From Pseudomonas lundensis (GTDB lineage Bacteria; Pseudomonadota; Gammaproteobacteria; Pseudomonadales; Pseudomonadaceae), in the NCBI RefSeq assembly GCF_001042985.1, contig NZ_JYKY01000032.1:1-48136 (forward strand): a stretch of 48,136 bases of DNA, given 5' to 3'. Below, one piece after another: positions 24,564 through 32,340 of the stretch. A program made the translations under genes and the position numbers. The notes beneath the pieces are model-generated. The model did not search any database. It saw nothing but the letters and a program-made list of their open reading frames with translations, and was not told the origin of the DNA. Within the stretch, counting starts at the first letter, position 1; each line of letters starts with the position of its first letter.

Positions 24564-25250
24564 GTGATTTTGATTGAACACATTCTGGGCAATGCCAAGA
24601 AAGACCCGGTCTGGCAGCGCAGACTCGAAGGCGCTCACATCGACCTGCTGGTGCTCGATCAGCGCGAAGCGCAGAAAAGCCGCTGCCGCCGCACCAGCCT
24701 CGGCGGGCGCGACCTGGGTATTTCGCTGGAACGCAACGTGGTGCTGGCCGACGGCGATGTGCTGATGTGGGATGAGGCCAGCAAAACCGCCGTGGTGGTG
24801 CAACTGAACCTGCGCGACGTCATGGTGATTGACCTCAAGGAGCTGAAAAAACAGCCCCTCGATGTCCTGATAAAAACCAGCTTCGAACTCGGCCACGCAC
24901 TGGGCAACCAGCACTGGAAAGCCGTGACCAAAAACAACGAGGTGTACATCCCGCTCACCGTGGAAACCAAGATGATGGACTCGGTGATGCGCACCCACGG
25001 CTTTGAACACCTGCCCTACGCCTTCATCGGCGGCGCCGCAATCCTGCCGCACCTCACCAGCTCCGAAGCCCGCCTGCTGTTCGGCGGCGCCGAAGAAACC
25101 GACACCCACGTCCACGTCGCCAGCCCTCAGGACAAGCTGGAGGCCGCGGCACTCAAGATTCACGGCGTGCACAGCCATGGCGACGGCATCAGCCACAGTC
25201 ACAGCCATGACCATGACCATGACCATACGCACCACGACCATAAGCACTGA
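24564..25250 (+). CDS. ureE: Urease accessory nickel metallochaperone UreE
   Basis: UreE (228 residues) delivers nickel to the UreC-UreFGD assembly. It has the N-terminal peptide-binding domain (IEHILGNAKKD, RRTSLGGRDLGISLERNVVL), the nickel-binding core (KTSFELGHALGNQHWKAVTK) and a very His-rich tail (HGVHSHGDGISHSHSHDHDH followed by more His/Asp) able to store several Ni2+ ions. The start is GTG 24564, preceded by AGGAAGGAG. The upstream in-frame extension lies within the hairpin region and is rejected. Yersinia UreE has a similar tail. Confidence 0.95.
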   Translation: MILIEHILGNAKKDPVWQRRLEGAHIDLLVLDQREAQKSRCRRTSLGGRDLGISLERNVVLADGDVLMWDEASKTAVVVQLNLRDVMVIDLKELKKQPLDVLIKTSFELGHALGNQHWKAVTKNNEVYIPLTVETKMMDSVMRTHGFEHLPYAFIGGAAILPHLTSSEARLLFGGAEETDTHVHVASPQDKLEAAALKIHGVHSHGDGISHSHSHDHDHDHTHHDHKH

Positions 25251-25270
25251 ACCTTGCAGAAGGCGTGACC

Positions 25271-25957
25271 ATGAAGGCAGCAGATCTCATCCGCATCATG
25301 CAGTTTGGCGACTCGGTGTTACCGGTCGGTGCGTTCACGTTCTCCAACGGGGTCGAGTCCGCGATCCAGACCGGCATCGTGCACGATGTGGCATCCCTCA
25401 AAGGGTTTGTACTCACGGCGCTCAAGCAGGCCGCCAGTTGTGACGGCATGGGGGTGGTCGCGGCGCACCGCGCGGCCATCGCTGATGACCGTGAAGGCAT
25501 TTTGCGGGCGGACTGGGCGGTCAATAACCGCAAGCTCAACGAAGAAAGCCGCCTGATGGCCACCCGCATGGGCAAAAAACTCGCGCAGATGTCAATCCAT
25601 GTGGTGGAAACCCCGTTGGTGCGTTGGTGGCTGGAGCAAATCAAGGCCGGCAACGCCGCAGGCACGTACCCCGTGACCCAGGCCGTGGTGATGTCGACCC
25701 AGGGCATCGGCGCCCGCGAGGTGGTGGTGATGCACCAGTACGGGGTGGCGATGACCATCCTCAGCGCCGCCATGCGCCTGATGCGTGTCACGCACCTGGA
25801 CACCCAGCACATCCTGTTTGAACTCAACCACGACATTGAAGCGTTTTGCGACATCGCTGAAATCGGCGACATCGAGCAGATGTCGTCCTATGTGCCCATT
25901 GTCGACGTGCTGGCTGCGGTCCACGTCAAAGCCCATGTGCGGCTGTTTATGAACTGA
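25271..25957 (+). CDS. ureF: Urease accessory protein UreF
   Basis: UreF, 228 residues, is a helical protein that binds UreD and UreG and gates nickel insertion into the apoenzyme. The family signature is MQFGDSVLPVGAFTFSNGVE near the N-terminus. ATG 25271 has GAAGG 7 nt upstream and is preferred to GTG 25265. It follows ureE by 20 nt. A perfect hairpin separates it from ureG. Confidence 0.95.
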   Translation: MKAADLIRIMQFGDSVLPVGAFTFSNGVESAIQTGIVHDVASLKGFVLTALKQAASCDGMGVVAAHRAAIADDREGILRADWAVNNRKLNEESRLMATRMGKKLAQMSIHVVETPLVRWWLEQIKAGNAAGTYPVTQAVVMSTQGIGAREVVVMHQYGVAMTILSAAMRLMRVTHLDTQHILFELNHDIEAFCDIAEIGDIEQMSSYVPIVDVLAAVHVKAHVRLFMN

Positions 25958-25965
25958 CCCGCTGC

Positions 25966-25992
25966 ACCGCGCCGGCCCCCTGCCGGCGCGGT
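25966..25992 (+). promoter_or_regulatory. Intercistronic hairpin between ureF and ureG
   Basis: ACCGCGCCGGC (25966-25976) and GCCGGCGCGGT (25982-25992) form a perfect 11-bp GC-rich stem with a 5-nt loop. There is no T run, and ureG starts 35 nt later. It is probably an RNA-processing or stability element that sets subunit-to-accessory ratios. Confidence 0.6.
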
Positions 25993-26026
25993 ACCCGATG
26001 AAAAGACTGTTTCAGGAGCAAGTCCC

Positions 26027-26671
26027 GTGAAAAAAATTACACGTATTGGTATTGGCGGCCCGGTCGGCTCGGGTAAAACCGCAATCATTGAAGTGATCAC
26101 CCCGATCCTGATCCAGCGCGGTTACAAACCGCTGATCATCACCAATGACATCGTCACCACCGAAGACGCCAAACAGGTCAAGCGCACCCTCAAGGGCATC
26201 CTCGACGAAGACAAGATCCTCGGCGTCGAAACCGGCGCCTGCCCGCACACGGCGGTGCGCGAAGACCCGAGCATGAACATTGCCGCAGTCGAGGAAATGG
26301 AAGAGAAATTCCCCGACAGCGACCTGATCATGATCGAGAGCGGCGGCGACAACCTGACCCTGACCTTCAGCCCGGCGCTGGCCGACTTCTACATTTATGT
26401 GATCGACGTGGCCGAAGGCGAAAAAATCCCGCGCAAAAACGGTCCGGGGCTGGTGCAGGCCGACATCCTGATCATCAACAAGATCGACCTCGCGCCGTAC
26501 GTGGGCGCCAGCCTGGACGTGATGGAAAGCGACACCAAAGTGGTGCGCGGCAACCGCCCGTACATCCTCACCAACTGCAAAACCGGCCAAGGCATTGAAG
26601 AACTGGTGGACATGATTGAACACATGTTCCTGTTCGCCCAGAAACCCGCCACCCACGAGGTCACTGCATGA
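26027..26671 (+). CDS. ureG: Urease accessory GTPase UreG
   Basis: UreG, 214 residues, is a SIMIBI-class GTPase that supplies energy for nickel insertion. The P-loop is GGPVGSGKTA near residues 10-19. The CPH nickel-binding motif is in GACPHTAVREDPSMN. The specificity motif NKIDLAPYVGA and a Walker B-like ESGGDN are present. The start is GTG 26027, with AGGAG about 9 nt upstream. Its stop overlaps the ureD start (ATGA). Sequence features such as KGILDEDKILGVETGACPH agree with the Yersinia-type urease cluster. Confidence 0.96.
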   Translation: MKKITRIGIGGPVGSGKTAIIEVITPILIQRGYKPLIITNDIVTTEDAKQVKRTLKGILDEDKILGVETGACPHTAVREDPSMNIAAVEEMEEKFPDSDLIMIESGGDNLTLTFSPALADFYIYVIDVAEGEKIPRKNGPGLVQADILIINKIDLAPYVGASLDVMESDTKVVRGNRPYILTNCKTGQGIEELVDMIEHMFLFAQKPATHEVTA

Positions 26672-27633
26672 CTGCTCAGAGCCTGAACATCGTGAACACC
26701 CCTTCACGGCTTCGCGCTCATGCATTGGGTCAGGACGCGCCGGAGCTGGCGGAGTACCAGAATGAACCGCCGCAGATGCACAGCGGCGCGGTCGGCAAAA
26801 GCGGTTACTTGCGCCTGGGGTTTGAGCGGCGCGGGGAGCGCAGCATTTTGGCGGATGTCGAGCGGCGCGTGCCGTCACTGGTGCAGCGGGCCTTGTATTG
26901 GGACGAAGAAATGCCCGGTCTGCCCTGCGTGACCATGATTTCGACCTCCGGCTGCGTGCTGCAAGGCGACCGCCTGGCCACCGACGTGAATGTGGGGGTG
27001 GGCGCCTGCGGGCACGTGACGACCCAATCGGCCACCAAAGTGCATTCGATGAATGCCAACTATGCCTCGCAAATCCAGCAGTTTCGGGTCGAGGAAAACG
27101 GCTACCTGGAGTTCATGCCCGACCCGCTGATCCCGCACCGCGATGCACGGTTTATCACCGACACCCGGATCACGATTCACCCCACGGCCACGGCGATTTA
27201 CAGCGAAATCCTGATGTCCGGGCGCAAATACCACCACGTGGATGAGCGCTTCGGTTTTGACGTGTTTTCCTCGCGGGTCTGCGCCCAAACCCTTGAGGGC
27301 CGCGAGCTGTTTGTCGAGAAATATGTATTGGAGCCCAAAAAGGAAAGCCTCGACGCCATTGGCGTGATGCAGACCTTCGACGTGTTCGGCAACGTGGTGC
27401 TGCTCACCCCCAAGGCGCATCACGACCGGATTGTCGAACGCATGCCTGCCCTGTTCGATATCAAGGCCGGGCTGGCCAGTGGCGTGACCCGCCTGCCCAA
27501 TGACTGCGGGCTGATCTTCAAGGTGCTGGGCAATGACAGCGGTGAGGTCAAGGCTCAGGTCCGCGAGTTCTGGAAAGTCGCCCGTGAGGAAATTCTGGGG
27601 GTCACCTTAGCGCCGCCGTTTCTCTGGCGCTAG
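26668..27633 (+). CDS. ureD: Urease accessory protein UreD (UreH)
   Basis: UreD, 321 residues, is the scaffold that binds apo-urease directly and recruits UreF and UreG. Conserved features are GYLRLGFERRGERSILADVE, QSATKVHSM, YLEFMPDPLIPHRDARF and a C-terminal FWKVAREEILG. Its ATG overlaps the end of ureG, giving tight coupling. Having ureD last (ABCEFGD) is the enterobacterial Yersinia order; most Pseudomonas clusters have ureD first. Confidence 0.95.
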   Translation: MTAQSLNIVNTPSRLRAHALGQDAPELAEYQNEPPQMHSGAVGKSGYLRLGFERRGERSILADVERRVPSLVQRALYWDEEMPGLPCVTMISTSGCVLQGDRLATDVNVGVGACGHVTTQSATKVHSMNANYASQIQQFRVEENGYLEFMPDPLIPHRDARFITDTRITIHPTATAIYSEILMSGRKYHHVDERFGFDVFSSRVCAQTLEGRELFVEKYVLEPKKESLDAIGVMQTFDVFGNVVLLTPKAHHDRIVERMPALFDIKAGLASGVTRLPNDCGLIFKVLGNDSGEVKAQVREFWKVAREEILGVTLAPPFLWR

Positions 27634-27718
27634 GCGACTCGCACTGCGCAGTAGTGACCGGGGCCGGCTGCGGCGCCGGTGATTGCACACCCTTTGCAGC
27701 CCGAATGGAGAAGCATCT

Positions 27719-28711
27719 ATGGATGTCGCCAAAGCGCCCGGTTCCACATGGACCCAACTGGCAAACGGCAATCGGGGGATCGAGTTCATCGACGTCACCC
27801 TGCGCGGTTGTGCCCAAGTCATGTTCCAGAACAACCCGTTGACCGGGCTGTTGTTCTTCGCCGCGATCTTTGTCGGCGCCTATGCCGAAGGCATCCCGGC
27901 CGTGGCCTGGGGCTGCGTACTGGGCACGGCGGTGGCGACCCTCGCCGGGCTAAGCCTCAAGGACCGCGCCTCGTGGAAGGCCGGGCTGTACGGCTACAAC
28001 GGTTGTCTGGTGGGCGCGGCGTTGCCGACCTTTCTTGAGGTCACACCGGTGCTGTGGCTGTGCATCATCCTTGCCAGCGTGGTCTCGGTGATCGTCATGC
28101 TCTGCATTGCCGACATCCTCAACACCTGGAAAGTCGCCGCCCTGACTGCCCCGTTTGTCTTGGTGACCTGGATGATCCTGCTGGCCAGCTACGCCTTTGG
28201 CGGCCTGACCAATACGGCGCTGCCGGTGCCCAACCTGCCCCACGATCTGGTCGCCCACAACAGCAACCTGTTCGACGGTATTCACCTGCTCGACGGGGTG
28301 TTCAACGGCATTTCCGAAGTGTTTCTGATCAGCACCCTGATCGGCAGCGTGCTGTTTCTCGCCGGGCTCGCGGTGTCCTCGCTGTGGGCGGCGGTGTTTG
28401 CCGTCTGCGGTTCGCTGCTGGCGGTGCTGACGGCTACCGTGCTGCAAGCCGAGCATGCCAGCATCAACAATGGCCTGTACGCGTTCAGCGCCGTACTGAC
28501 CGCCATTGCGCTGGGCTCAACGTTCAACACGCCCAGTTGGCGGGTGCTGATCTACACCCTGATCGGGGTGATTTTCACGGTGTTTGTGCAAGGGGCTTTG
28601 AATACCCTGCTGGCACCGGTGGGCATACCGACCCTGACCATGCCGTTTGTACTGGCGTCGTGGTTATTTCTGGTGCCCAACAAAGACGTTATGCCTGCCC
28701 ACCGCCAGTAG
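27719..28711 (+). CDS. yut: Urea transporter (UT family, Yut-like)
   Basis: 330 residues, nearly all membrane-embedded, with the duplicated UT fold: WTQLANGNRGIEFIDVTLRG, VMFQNNPLTGLLFFAAIFVG in the first half and a related repeat in the second half (NGLYAFSAVLTAIALGSTF, LNTLLAPVGIPTLTMPFVLA). It would allow urea to enter passively, feeding the urease. ATG 27719 (SD GGAG 8 nt upstream) is preferred to ATG 27683. It follows ureD by 85 nt and precedes the nickel permease by 26 nt. Yersinia carries the same ureD-yut-nickel permease order. Confidence 0.93.
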   Translation: MDVAKAPGSTWTQLANGNRGIEFIDVTLRGCAQVMFQNNPLTGLLFFAAIFVGAYAEGIPAVAWGCVLGTAVATLAGLSLKDRASWKAGLYGYNGCLVGAALPTFLEVTPVLWLCIILASVVSVIVMLCIADILNTWKVAALTAPFVLVTWMILLASYAFGGLTNTALPVPNLPHDLVAHNSNLFDGIHLLDGVFNGISEVFLISTLIGSVLFLAGLAVSSLWAAVFAVCGSLLAVLTATVLQAEHASINNGLYAFSAVLTAIALGSTFNTPSWRVLIYTLIGVIFTVFVQGALNTLLAPVGIPTLTMPFVLASWLFLVPNKDVMPAHRQ

Positions 28712-28737
28712 CCTTCATCCTTTTGCGGAGCCTTTAC

Positions 28738-29795
28738 ATGACAGCCATCGTCGAACCTCTGGCCCCAGCAGCGCCCTCCACGACCCGACGCAATGCGATC
28801 TGTTTGCTGACCGGCCTGATCGTCGCCAACGCACTGGCATGGCTCTGGGCCTTCAGTGAATTCGGCACCAACCCGGTGCTGATGGGCACAGCGCTGCTGG
28901 CCTACAGTTTTGGCTTGCGCCACGCGGTGGATGCCGACCACATCGCGGCCATCGACAACGTCACCCGCAAGCTGATGCAACAAGGCAAAACCCCAATTGC
29001 CGTGGGCACGTACTTTTCCCTCGGGCATTCCACCATCGTGGTTCTGGCGTCGCTGGCCATCGCCGCCACGGCCATGGCGTTCAAAGACGACATGGCGTGG
29101 TTTCACGAAACCGGCGGGCTGATCGGCACGTTGGTATCGGCGGTATTCCTGCTGTTGTTCGGGGTGCTGAACCTGGTGATCCTGATCTCGGTGTACAAGA
29201 CGTTCAAGCAGGTCAAGGCCGGCAAAACCTTCACCCCGCACGAGCTGGACGGGCTGGTGAGCAACAACGGCGGCCTGTTGGCGCGGGTGTTTCGCCGGGT
29301 GTTCAACCTGGTCAACAAAAGCTGGCACATGTACCCGGTGGGGTTTCTGTTCGGGCTGGGGTTCGACACCGCCACTGAAATCGGCCTGTTGGGCATCAGT
29401 GCCACCAGCGCCTCCCATGGCATCAGCCTGTGGTCGATCATGGTGTTCCCGGTGCTGTTCGCCGTGGGCATGGCGCTGGTGGATTCGCTGGACAACTTTG
29501 TGATGATCGGCGCCTACGGCTGGGCGTTTTCCAACCGGTGCGCAAGCTGTACTACAACATCACCATCACCGCCGCTTCGGTGGTGGTGGCCCTGTTTATC
29601 GGCGGGGTTGAAGCCCTCGGGCTGATTGCCGACAAACTGCAACTGACGGGCGGTATCTGGACCCCGATCAACGCCATCAGCGAACACTTTGGCGAGATCG
29701 GCTACTGGATCATCGGCATGTTCGTGTTGTGCTGGCTGATTTCAGCCTTGAACTACTACCTGCGCGGTTATGACCATTTAGGAGCCAATGCCTGA
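28738..29795 (+). pseudogene. NixA/HoxN-type nickel permease with a 1-nt frameshift
   Basis: Frame 1 (from ATG 28738, GGAG upstream) carries the NiCoT signatures RHAVDADHIAAIDNVTRKLM, LGHSTIVV and LFGLGFDTATEIGLL up to GAYGWAFSN. Frame 3 then continues the same protein (PVRKLYYNITITAASVVVAL ... GIGYWII-like helix ... LRGYDHLGANA) to the stop at 29793-29795. The two join if one C is added at 29534-29536 (AACCGG to AACCCGG). As it stands, frame 1 runs into 28 foreign residues and stops at 29623-29625, removing the last membrane helices. Either the strain has lost this permease or one base is a sequencing error. An intact protein would be about 352 residues. Confidence 0.9.
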
Positions 29796-29877
29796 TGAAC
29801 AGATTCAGCAAAAGGACGTGCGCGTTAGCCGCTGACCTACACTCCATCCATTCTTTAACTGAGGCGTCGTAGGAACC

Positions 29878-31053
29878 ATGACTTTAAAAGAGGACGTAAA
29901 AGCCAGATTCTCCTTTGCCTACGGGGTCGCCCTGCTGGTGGCCATCAACGGTTTTCTCTTGTTCTTACCGGTGTTGCAACGCGGCGTGGCGCACTCCAAC
30001 GACGCGTCCGGCCTGTTCAGCTCCTGGAAGGAAGCCCTGAGCTTTCTGGCGCTGCTGGAAATCCCCGGCTTCGTGGTGGGGCTGGTGTTGCTGTTGATGT
30101 CCATCGGCCTGCTGATCAAGTCGCGCATCAGTTGGTTCTTTTGCCTGCTGTTGCTGGTGGCCACGGTCTGCGTCGACGTGTTCATCCTGAAGCAACCCGA
30201 TGGCGTGACGTTGTTCTCGCTGTTCACCATTGCCGTGCTGGTGTACTTCTGGCGCCGCTTCGACCACTACAGCCTGGCCACCGGCAGCTTTTTCGCCGTG
30301 GTCAGCATCGCCTCGCTGATCGTCTACAGCATGCTTGGCACGCTGTACATGGGCGAACAGTTCGCGCCGCAGGTCACCGACCTGCCGACCGCGTTCTACT
30401 TTGCCATCGTGGTGATGTCCACCGTGGGCTTTGGCGACATCGTCCCGCACACCACCGATGCCCGCATGTTCACCCTGACGGTGATCATCCTGGGCATCAC
30501 CATCTTCGCGATCTCGGTGGCGTCCATTGCCGGTCCGCTGATCAGCAACAACATCCAACGCATTGTTAAGGGCAGGATTTCTCACATGGCGCGTAAAAAT
30601 CACTACATCCTGGTGGGCATGGGTTCTCTGGCACAAAACGTCTACAAAGGCCTGACAGAACGGGGCGAACACGTGACCGTGGTCTGCCCCCCTGGCAGCC
30701 CGCACGACTTGCCGGAAAAGGCCGACATCATCGAAGGCGACACCTCGGCCGTGTCGACCCTGAAGCTGGCCGGCGCCAACGAAGCGAAATACATCGTGGT
30801 GCTGTCGGAAAGTGACGCGGAAAACGTGTTTGTGATTCTGGCGGCCAAGGAAGTGGCCGGTGACGACACGCAAATCATTGCGCTGGTCAACGAAACCCAG
30901 AACATGGCCAAGGTCAAACGCGTCAACCCGACCATGGTGCTGTCACTGCCCTTGTTGGGCAGCGAGCTGCTGGTGCGTACCCTGCAGGGGGATGCGATCA
31001 ACAATGACCTGATCACCGAAATGTTCTTCGGCAAGCGTACGTCGCTGGGCTAA
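29878..31053 (+). CDS. kch: Kch-type voltage-gated-like potassium channel with RCK domain
   Basis: 391 residues. Several N-terminal membrane helices lead to the pore helix and selectivity filter TVGFGD (residues 182-187). A last inner helix (TVIILGITIFAISVASIAGP) and a cytoplasmic RCK/TrkA-N Rossmann domain from about residue 243 (HYILVGMGSLAQNVYKGL, ADIIEGDTSAVSTLKLAGA, YIVVLSESDAENVFVILAAK) follow. Organisation and length match E. coli Kch. TAGGAA precedes ATG 29878. It stands alone after the nickel permease, and a strong hairpin follows the stop. Confidence 0.93.
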   Translation: MTLKEDVKARFSFAYGVALLVAINGFLLFLPVLQRGVAHSNDASGLFSSWKEALSFLALLEIPGFVVGLVLLLMSIGLLIKSRISWFFCLLLLVATVCVDVFILKQPDGVTLFSLFTIAVLVYFWRRFDHYSLATGSFFAVVSIASLIVYSMLGTLYMGEQFAPQVTDLPTAFYFAIVVMSTVGFGDIVPHTTDARMFTLTVIILGITIFAISVASIAGPLISNNIQRIVKGRISHMARKNHYILVGMGSLAQNVYKGLTERGEHVTVVCPPGSPHDLPEKADIIEGDTSAVSTLKLAGANEAKYIVVLSESDAENVFVILAAKEVAGDDTQIIALVNETQNMAKVKRVNPTMVLSLPLLGSELLVRTLQGDAINNDLITEMFFGKRTSLG

Positions 31054-31062
31054 GGCACCTAG

Positions 31063-31093
31063 GCGCAGGCGCGGGCCACCCCCGCGCCTGCGC
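31063..31093. terminator. GC-rich hairpin between convergent kch and crcB
   Basis: GCGCAGGCGCGGG (31063-31075) and CCCGCGCCTGCGC (31081-31093) make a perfect 13-bp stem with a 5-nt loop. It sits 10 nt after the kch stop and 9 nt before the opposing crcB stop. It has no T run but is well placed to block readthrough both ways. Confidence 0.6.
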
Positions 31094-31101
31094 TCGTGCG
31101 T

Positions 31102-31506
31102 TCAGGCTTGGCTATCGTCCGCCGGCCGGGCAGGCCATTTCGCCCCGGCAATCAACCCCAGTTCGACCGCCGCAAAACCGATCACCAGGCTGGCCACCAG
31201 GTAGCAGATGGACACAAAGACCCCGGCCGGGTCTTTCATCATTTCAACCGCGCCAAACACGAAGCTGGAAAAGGTTGAAAGCCCGCCCATGATCCCGGTC
31301 CCGATCATCACGTGTACGTACTGGTTGATGCGGTTGCTTTTGAACAACGACGTCGCGACGCCCAACAAAAACGCCGCCACGATGTTGGCCACGAAGATAT
31401 CCATGGGAAAACCGTCGGCCAGGCGTGGCACCGATAGCATCACAAACTCGCGGCACATGGCGCCAAACGCGCCGCCGACAAAAATCAACATGATCAGATT
31501 CAACAT
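31102..31506 (-). CDS. crcB: Fluoride ion channel CrcB/Fluc (second of pair)
   Basis: 134 residues with four predicted membrane helices: FVGGAFGAMCREFVMLSV, DIFVANIVAAFLLGVATSLF, GTGIMGGLSTFSSFVFGAVE, AGVFVSICYLVASLVIGFAA. GGxxGAxxR and GGLSTFSSF are Fluc hallmarks. The protein exports F- passively. Fluc is a dual-topology dimer, and genes in tandem, as here, generally encode the two oppositely inserted halves. AGGAGCAGGAACC precedes ATG 31506. It is cotranscribed with the upstream copy (15-nt gap). Confidence 0.92.
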   Translation of the reverse strand: MLNLIMLIFVGGAFGAMCREFVMLSVPRLADGFPMDIFVANIVAAFLLGVATSLFKSNRINQYVHVMIGTGIMGGLSTFSSFVFGAVEMMKDPAGVFVSICYLVASLVIGFAAVELGLIAGAKWPARPADDSQA

Positions 31507-31521
31507 GGTTCCTGCTCCTGA

Positions 31522-31902
31522 TTAACGCGCCAGCCAGGCGCCGAACGCGGCAGCCGCCAACCCCAACACCACCGAAACAATCAGATACCCGGCAGCCCAG
31601 GCACGGTCCTTGGCGCTGGCCAGTTTCGAGGCGTCCAGTTGCATGCTGCTGAAGGTGGTGTAGCCGCCCAGAATGCCGGTGAGCACGGCCGCGTTGAGAA
31701 AATCACCGTAACGGTCACGCCAGTCGACGCTGAACAGGATGCTCAGGTAACCGATCACAAACGCACCGCTGACGTTGATCACAAACGTGCCCAGCGGCAG
31801 CGGCCCTTTATACAGTTGGCCAACCCGTAAACCGATCCACCAGCGCAGCAGTGACCCCAGCCCGCCCCCCAGTCCGACCCAAAAAACGTCCAGCGCAGTC
31901 AT
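31522..31902 (-). CDS. crcB: Fluoride ion channel CrcB/Fluc (first of pair)
   Basis: 126 residues with GLGGGLGSLLRWWIGLRVG, LGTFVINVSGAFVIGYLSIL, GILGGYTTFSSMQLDA and a final helix YLIVSVVLGLAAAAFGAW. It keeps the conserved Asn (TFVINVSG) and the TTFSS polar track that line the ion path. It is only distantly similar to the neighbour, as expected for a heterodimeric Fluc. I looked upstream for a fluoride riboswitch and did not find its conserved elements. Confidence 0.92.
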   Translation of the reverse strand: MTALDVFWVGLGGGLGSLLRWWIGLRVGQLYKGPLPLGTFVINVSGAFVIGYLSILFSVDWRDRYGDFLNAAVLTGILGGYTTFSSMQLDASKLASAKDRAWAAGYLIVSVVLGLAAAAFGAWLAR

Positions 31903-32058
31903 GAAAATCCCTCTCGTGTCTGTCAGTGAGTGGGAAGAACTCTAGTTCATATCTGCGGGCCGGACGTTTCGCTACCTGCCGCCGGATTTGCCGCGTCAGC
32001 CCGGCGAAAAAGGAGTACCCTGCCGCCCTGATTTGCATCCTGCCCACACGGAACACTC

Positions 32059-32340
32059 ATGTACCCCAATGCTGACCGCTACAACCCTGACACCGAATAC
32101 GCCAACAAACTGGTCGACCGCATCGGCCAGACCCCGGCCTGGATTGCGTCGCGCATCGGCGTGACGGAAAAGCGCATGCGCTACATCCTCGCCGGTTCGC
32201 GCACGATCAAAAATGACACCACTGAGATTTTCATGAGCTACGCCGAGCAGTTCTGCATGGAGTGCCTGGCCGTCGAAGCCAAGGCCGCCAAGGACCGGGC
32301 CAAGTCCAAAGCCTTGGCTGAGGCGTCGGACAAGGCTTAA
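32059..32340 (+). CDS. Small HTH-like protein, function unknown
   Basis: 93 residues. The middle reads like a Cro/XRE-type helix-turn-helix (NKLVDRIGQTPAWIASRIGV, TEKRMRYILAGSRTIK). The C-terminus is Ala/Lys-rich and probably helical (AKAAKDRAKSKALAEAS). GGAAC precedes ATG 32059. It may be a phage-type or chromosomal regulator. It converges with polB, and the two stop codons overlap within TTAA (32337-32340). Confidence 0.65.
   Translation: MYPNADRYNPDTEYANKLVDRIGQTPAWIASRIGVTEKRMRYILAGSRTIKNDTTEIFMSYAEQFCMECLAVEAKAAKDRAKSKALAEASDKA

Noticed and set aside
31903..32058. Fluoride riboswitch upstream of crcB
   Set aside because: None of the conserved pseudoknot elements could be seen on the minus strand.
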